Assembly (NCBI GenBank): GCA_900539715.1
Contig: UQDA01000012.1
Coordinates: 19,541 to 83,540 of the forward strand
Reading direction: 5' to 3'
Source of the DNA: an uncultured Lachnospiraceae bacterium
GTDB taxonomy: Bacteria > Bacillota > Clostridia > Lachnospirales > Lachnospiraceae
DNA length: 64,000 nucleotides
The notes under the pieces were generated by a model. That model was not told the DNA's origin. It saw only the letters and a list, made by a program, of their open reading frames with translations, and searched no databases. The position numbers and the translations under genes were made by a program. How positions within the stretch are numbered: position 1 is the first letter of the stretch; the number at the start of each line of letters is the position of its first letter. Below are positions 60,149 through 64,000 of this stretch, in pieces.

Positions 60149-61009
60149 ATGGCATTAAAATTAGAGCATGTGAGCTATTTATATGGTACGGATACAAAGC
60201 TCGCGGTGCGTGCGCTGGATGATGTGTGTCTGGAGATTCCCGACGGGCAGTTTGTAGGGCTCATCGGGCATACAGGTTCGGGAAAATCCACGCTCGTACA
60301 GCATTTGAACGGGCTTCTTTCGCCGTCTGAGGGGAAGATACTGTATGACGGCAGGGACGTATGGGAAAAGGATTATCCGAGAAAAGAGCTGAGGAGTAAT
60401 GTGGGACTGGTTTTTCAGTATCCTGAGCACCAGCTTTTTGAAACGGACGTATTTGCGGACGTATGCTTTGGACCGAAAAATCTGGGACTGGAAAAAGAAG
60501 AGATAGAGCGGCGGGCAAACCGGGCGTTGGAGCTGGTCGGCTTTCCGAAAGATGCATACGGACAGTCGCCGTTCGAGCTTTCCGGCGGACAGAAGCGCCG
60601 GGTGGCGATCGCAGGCGTATTGGCGATGGAGCCCAAAATTCTCGTGCTGGATGAGCCTACGGCGGGACTGGATCCGAAAGGGCGGGATGAGATTCTGGGT
60701 CAGATTTCCCATTTGCAGAAGGAGACGGGGATCAGCGTGGTGCTCGTTTCGCACAGCATGGAGGATGTGGCAAACTATGTGGACCGCATTATCGTGATGA
60801 ATCACGGGAAGATATTGTTTGACGACGTGCCGCACAGAGTGTTTTCCCATATCAGAGAGCTGGAAGAGGTAGGACTTGCAGCACCTCAGGTGACATACAT
60901 TTTGCACGATTTGAAAAAGAGCGGGTTTAATGTGGATACTTCCGCGACAACGATAGAGGAAGCGAAGGAAACGATTTTGCAGGCGATGAAAGAGGAAGGA
61001 AAATGTTAA
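60149..61009 (+). CDS. ecfA2: ECF transporter ATPase subunit A2
   Basis: This 286-residue ABC ATPase has Walker A GHTGSGKST at residues 40-48, a Q-loop FQYPEHQLF typical of EcfA2, the signature LSGGQKRR and Walker B LVLDEP. ATG 60149 with GGAG 7 bases upstream is preferred to the in-frame ATG at 60137. It overlaps ecfT by 7 bases. The 126-base gap after ecfA1 contains a GCGACGGGGC-like arm, with no gene. Confidence 0.94.
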   Translation: MALKLEHVSYLYGTDTKLAVRALDDVCLEIPDGQFVGLIGHTGSGKSTLVQHLNGLLSPSEGKILYDGRDVWEKDYPRKELRSNVGLVFQYPEHQLFETDVFADVCFGPKNLGLEKEEIERRANRALELVGFPKDAYGQSPFELSGGQKRRVAIAGVLAMEPKILVLDEPTAGLDPKGRDEILGQISHLQKETGISVVLVSHSMEDVANYVDRIIVMNHGKILFDDVPHRVFSHIRELEEVGLAAPQVTYILHDLKKSGFNVDTSATTIEEAKETILQAMKEEGKC

Positions 61010-61806
61010 GGGATATTACGCTGGGACAATATTATCAGACGGATTCGGTGCTGCACCGGCTGGACTGCCGGGTAAAGCTGGTCGGAACGCTGATATTTAT
61101 CATCTCGCTGTTTGTCGTAGATAATGTGTGGGGATATTTGCTGGCGGCGGCATTTCTGGCGCTCTGCATCAGAATTTCAAATGTTCCTTTTAAATTCATG
61201 GTAAAAGGGATGAAATCCATCGTATTCCTGATGATGATAGCGGTGGTGTTCAATCTGTTTTTGACGCCCGGAGAGACGGCGGTCGCAATCTGGAAGCTGA
61301 AAATAACATGGGAAGGTATTGAAATGGCGTCAAAGATGGCAGTCCGCCTCGTCATGCTTGTCATCGGTTCTTCCCTGATGACGCTGACAACGACTCCGAA
61401 TCATTTGACGGATGGATTGGAAAGTCTTTTGAATCCACTGAAAAAGTGTAAGGTTCCGGTCCATGAGGTGGCGATGATGATGTCTATCGCACTGCGCTTT
61501 ATCCCGATACTGCTTGAGGAAACGGATAAAATCATGAAGGCACAGATAGCCAGAGGAGCTGATTTTGAAAGCGGAAACCTCATTCATCGGGCAAAGGCGA
61601 TGGTTCCCCTGCTCGTGCCATTATTTATTGCGGCGTTTCGGCGGGCAAATGACCTGGCAATGGCGATGGAAGCGCGCTGTTACAGGGGAGGAGGCGGACG
61701 GACGAAAATGAAGCCGCTGATTTATCAGAAACGTGATTTTGCTGCATATGGGGCACTGGCAGTGTACCTGACAGCAGCAATTTTGGTCGGGAGGGTATTT
61801 TGGTGA
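61003..61806 (+). CDS. ecfT: ECF transporter transmembrane subunit T
   Basis: This 267-residue membrane protein begins ITLGQYYQTDSVLHRLDCRV, the typical EcfT N terminus. It has about five membrane spans and the two cytoplasmic coupling helices with the Ala-Arg-Gly motif (ARGADFESG) and the MEARCYRGG segment that bind the ATPases. It overlaps ecfA2 and is followed by truA. Confidence 0.95.
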   Translation: MLRDITLGQYYQTDSVLHRLDCRVKLVGTLIFIISLFVVDNVWGYLLAAAFLALCIRISNVPFKFMVKGMKSIVFLMMIAVVFNLFLTPGETAVAIWKLKITWEGIEMASKMAVRLVMLVIGSSLMTLTTTPNHLTDGLESLLNPLKKCKVPVHEVAMMMSIALRFIPILLEETDKIMKAQIARGADFESGNLIHRAKAMVPLLVPLFIAAFRRANDLAMAMEARCYRGGGGRTKMKPLIYQKRDFAAYGALAVYLTAAILVGRVFW

Positions 61807-61829
61807 ACAGCGGACAGGAGGAAAACCGA

Positions 61830-62606
61830 ATGGAAGAGACGAAGTGCCCTCTGCGCCGGATCTGTCTCGTGGTCGCCTATGACGGGAGCGGTTATAACGG
61901 ATGGCAGGTTCAAAAAAATGCAAATACGATAGAGGCGGAATTAAACCGTGCGCTGAGCCTGCTGACGAAGGAAGAAATCATTGTTTCGGGAGCAAGCCGG
62001 ACGGATGCGGGAGTCCATGCCCGCTGCAATTATGCGGTATTTGATACCTATGCGAGGATGCCGGCGGAAAAATTTTCTTATGCGCTGAACCAGCGCCTGC
62101 CGGAGGATATCCGTATCAGGCGTTCCTTTGAGGTAGAGGCAACGTGGCATCCCCGGAAATGTGCGAGCAAAAAAACGTATGAGTACAGGATTTTAAATGA
62201 AGAATTTCCGGATCCGCTGGAACGGCTCTATTCCCATTTTACTTATGTGCCTCTGGATGTGGAAAAAATGCGCGAGGCAGGAAATTATCTGGTCGGAGAG
62301 CATGATTTTAAGAGCTTTTGCAGCATCCATACGCAGGCGGAAACGACGGTGAGGACGATTACGCAGATCGATGTGGAAAAACAGGGGGCGCTCATCATCA
62401 TTCGTGTGACGGGGACCGGATTTTTGTATAATATGGTCAGGATAATCGCCGGAACGCTGATGGCAGCAGGAAGCGGGAAGATTTCCCCGGAGCATGTAAA
62501 AGATATTCTTGCGGCATGCGACAGGAGCGCGGCAGGACCGACTGCCCCTGCGAGGGGACTGACGCTTGCGGCATATGAGTTTATGGAGCAGATTCCGATT
62601 TTCTGA
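61830..62606 (+). CDS. truA: tRNA pseudouridine(38-40) synthase
   Basis: This 258-residue enzyme modifies uridines 38-40 of tRNA anticodon arms. The catalytic aspartate lies in SGASRTDAGVHAR. Other signatures are AYDGSGYNGWQVQ and FLYNMVRIIAGTL. ATG 61830 after AGGAGG is used, since earlier in-frame TTG and GTG starts lack a ribosome site. The ecfA1-A2-T-truA order is common in Firmicutes. Confidence 0.95.
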   Translation: MEETKCPLRRICLVVAYDGSGYNGWQVQKNANTIEAELNRALSLLTKEEIIVSGASRTDAGVHARCNYAVFDTYARMPAEKFSYALNQRLPEDIRIRRSFEVEATWHPRKCASKKTYEYRILNEEFPDPLERLYSHFTYVPLDVEKMREAGNYLVGEHDFKSFCSIHTQAETTVRTITQIDVEKQGALIIIRVTGTGFLYNMVRIIAGTLMAAGSGKISPEHVKDILAACDRSAAGPTAPARGLTLAAYEFMEQIPIF

Positions 62607-62665
62607 ACAGACTGCAGAGGACTGTTATAGATTGTATATTTTTTTAAAAATCAACGAAAAAATGA

Positions 62666-62694
62666 TTGACACACGCGGGCGCGTAGCCTATAAT
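62666..62694 (+). promoter_or_regulatory. Consensus promoter of rplM-rpsI
   Basis: TTGACA (62666-62671), a 17-base spacer and TATAAT (62689-62694), a perfect match in both boxes. Confidence 0.93.
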
Positions 62695-62701
62695 TAGGAA
62701 A

Positions 62702-62823
62702 TGTGGCGACGTCTGGAAATATTTTACCATGCCCCGGAAAATATTCCGAGAGACGGTATCTGTTCAATTCCCGGTTCGGATACGTGCGCGGTTAATGACC
62801 TGTAGATTGTATGGAGGTACACT
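62702..62823 (+). promoter_or_regulatory. Leader of rplM (probable L13 leader)
   Basis: A leader of about 120 bases lies between the promoter and rplM. Arms GGAAATATTTT and GGAAAATATTCC, and GACGTC with GACGGTATC, can pair in more than one way. Firmicutes rplM genes often carry an L13 leader RNA. The assignment rests mainly on position. Confidence 0.5.
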
Positions 62824-63252
62824 ATGAAAACATTTATGGCTAACCCGGCTAAGATTGATAGAAAATGGTATGTGGTTGACGCTGAAGGCAAGACCCTCGG
62901 CCGTCTGGCATCCGAAGTTGCTAAGATTTTAAGAGGTAAGAACAAGCCTGAGTTCACTCCTCACGTTGATACCGGCGATTATGTTATCGTTGTAAACGCA
63001 GAGAAGATTCAGGTAACAGGCAAGAAGCTTGACCAGAAGATTTACTACCATCATTCCGACTATGTTGGCGGCATGAAGGAAGCTACTCTGAGAGAGAAAC
63101 TGGACAAGAAGCCTGAGCAGGTTATTGAATTAGCAGTGAAAGGCATGCTTCCCAAGGGACCTTTAGGAAGACAGATGTTCACAAAGCTTCACGTTTACGC
63201 TGGCCCTGAGCACAAGCACGAGGCACAGAAGCCTGAAGTACTGACATTTTAA
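62824..63252 (+). CDS. rplM: 50S ribosomal protein L13
   Basis: This 142-residue protein begins MKTFMANPAKIDRKWYVVDA and has the signatures GDYVIVVNAEKIQVTGKK and KGMLPKGPLGRQMF. TATGGAGG precedes the ATG. Confidence 0.97.
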   Translation: MKTFMANPAKIDRKWYVVDAEGKTLGRLASEVAKILRGKNKPEFTPHVDTGDYVIVVNAEKIQVTGKKLDQKIYYHHSDYVGGMKEATLREKLDKKPEQVIELAVKGMLPKGPLGRQMFTKLHVYAGPEHKHEAQKPEVLTF

Positions 63253-63280
63253 CTAAAGGATCGAGAAGGAGGAAATAGAA

Positions 63281-63676
63281 ATGGCTAACGCAGCAAAATA
63301 TTACGGAACAGGAAGAAGAAAAAGCTCCATCGCCAGAGTGTACCTTGTACCCGGTAACGGCAATGTGACAATCAATAAAAGAAGCATTGACGAGTATTTC
63401 GGTCTGGAGACCCTGAAAGTGATCGTTCGTCAGCCTCTGACAGCTACAGATACAGCTGATAAATTTGACGTTTTAGTAAACGTTAAGGGCGGCGGCTACA
63501 CAGGACAGGCAGGCGCTATCCGTCATGGTATCGCAAGAGCTCTGCTGCAGGCAGACGCTGATTTCAGACCCGTTCTGAAAAAGGCAGGTTACCTGACACG
63601 TGACCCTCGTATGAAAGAAAGAAAGAAACCCGGTCTCAAGGCAGCTCGTCGCGCGCCTCAGTTCAGCAAGAGATAA
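63281..63676 (+). CDS. rpsI: 30S ribosomal protein S9
   Basis: This 131-residue protein has YYGTGRRKSSIARVYLVPGN and ends in the conserved tail KKPGLKAARRAPQFSKR that touches P-site tRNA. The 3' end is intact. Confidence 0.97.
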   Translation: MANAAKYYGTGRRKSSIARVYLVPGNGNVTINKRSIDEYFGLETLKVIVRQPLTATDTADKFDVLVNVKGGGYTGQAGAIRHGIARALLQADADFRPVLKKAGYLTRDPRMKERKKPGLKAARRAPQFSKR

Positions 63677-63706
63677 TCTGCTGTTCAAACCGTATCAAAA
63701 TGGTTC

Positions 63707-63742
63707 AAAAACCCCGGAAAATCAAGGTTTTCCGGGGTTTTA
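63707..63742 (+). terminator. Terminator after rpsI
   Basis: AAAAACCCCGGAAAA pairs with TTTTCCGGGGTTTT around the loop TCAAGG. Both arms are A/T flanked, so it may work both ways. Confidence 0.92.
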
Positions 63743-63765
63743 CTATATCTAAACGGGCTGATATG

Positions 63766-63979
63766 GTTTGACCAAATTTGGCAAATCGAGAGCCGTTTTC
63801 ACCCAATTTTTAGTGGTTAAATATAGGACAACCGGCAAAAATGGGGGTAAAAAAGGGGTTAGTGGTTAAATTATAGGACAACCGAGAGCCGATTTTGGGG
63901 GTGTTTTGGAGGTGCTTTTCAGCCTGCCTTCCCCTCGTTTTGGGCTGTGGCAGTTTGGCATAGTTTGACCTAATTTGAA
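63766..63979. repeat. Cluster of direct repeats downstream of rpsI (no gene seen)
   Basis: In the gene-free stretch 63677-64000 three repeat pairs occur. TAGTGGTTAAATATAGGACAACCG (63811-63834) recurs with one extra T at 63860-63884. CGAGAGCCG occurs at 63787-63795 and 63883-63891. GTTTGACCAAATTTGGC (63766-63782) resembles GTTTGACCTAATTTGAA (63963-63979). Such iterated repeats often flank integrated elements or bind a partitioning or integrase protein. The sequence continues past the window. Confidence 0.6.
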
Positions 63980-64000
63980 TAATTGAATATGAATTTGATA

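Noticed and set aside
63766..63979. CRISPR array in the repeats after rpsI
   Set aside because: Only two copies of each unit, no regular spacers and no cas genes.

Overview
The window is about 64 kb of a low-to-mid GC Firmicutes chromosome, most likely a strictly anaerobic member of the Lachnospiraceae (Clostridia). This rests on gene content and order: F-type ATPase, the rpoBC/str region and the S10-spc-alpha ribosomal superoperon, followed by ecfA1-ecfA2-ecfT-truA-rplM-rpsI. It is supported by class III (oxygen-sensitive) ribonucleotide reductase as the only reductase seen, strong AGGAGG-type ribosome binding sites, an L17 with an internal extension, and a zinc-ribbon S14. The genus cannot be fixed from the sequence alone. 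No rRNA, tRNA, CRISPR array, transposase or integrase was seen.

Layout. 1-5.1 kb: end of the atp operon (atpH partial, A, G, D, C) plus a small conserved-looking protein. 5.2-8.9 kb: a methyltransferase overlapping a large membrane-anchored protein that ends in a C39-peptidase-like fold lacking its catalytic Cys and His. 8.9-11.1 kb: queT under a preQ1-I-type riboswitch (minus strand), then a small HTH regulator and UDP-galactopyranose mutase. 11.2-17.3 kb: rpmG-secE-nusG-rplK-rplA, interrupted by a capA-like gene and a zinc alcohol dehydrogenase, then rplJ-rplL behind a classic L10 leader and attenuator. 17.3-30 kb: rpoB-rpoC, rpsL-rpsG-fusA, tuf. 30-39.1 kb: an accessory block containing a MerR regulator fused to a membrane domain, an HD-domain protein, nrdD-nrdG, a Crp/Fnr-like regulator with a DUF2752 protein, a 23S-type methyltransferase, and a LysR gene divergent from a pair of half-size chromate transporters. 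39.2-56.5 kb: S10, spc and alpha operons, with secY, adk, map, a KOW protein, infA and rpoA. 56.6-64 kb: a MATE transporter, a HExxH protein, the ECF energizing module, truA, rplM-rpsI, then a repeat-rich tail with no gene.

How the genes work together. Most of the window is the core gene-expression machinery: ribosome, RNA polymerase, elongation factors, Sec channel, N-terminal methionine removal and nucleotide balance through Adk. queT is an S component that would need the EcfA1/EcfA2/EcfT energizing module found 50 kb away in the same window. Many ribosomal transcripts carry long structured leaders or intercistronic elements, including an apparent 23S rRNA mimic for L1 upstream of rplK. Those leaders, a NrdR-box pair in the nrdD/crp-like divergent promoter, a 19-bp-spacer MerR-type promoter, and a dispersed palindromic intergenic repeat are the most interesting non-coding signals. 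All RNA structures and promoter calls were made by eye and have not been computed.
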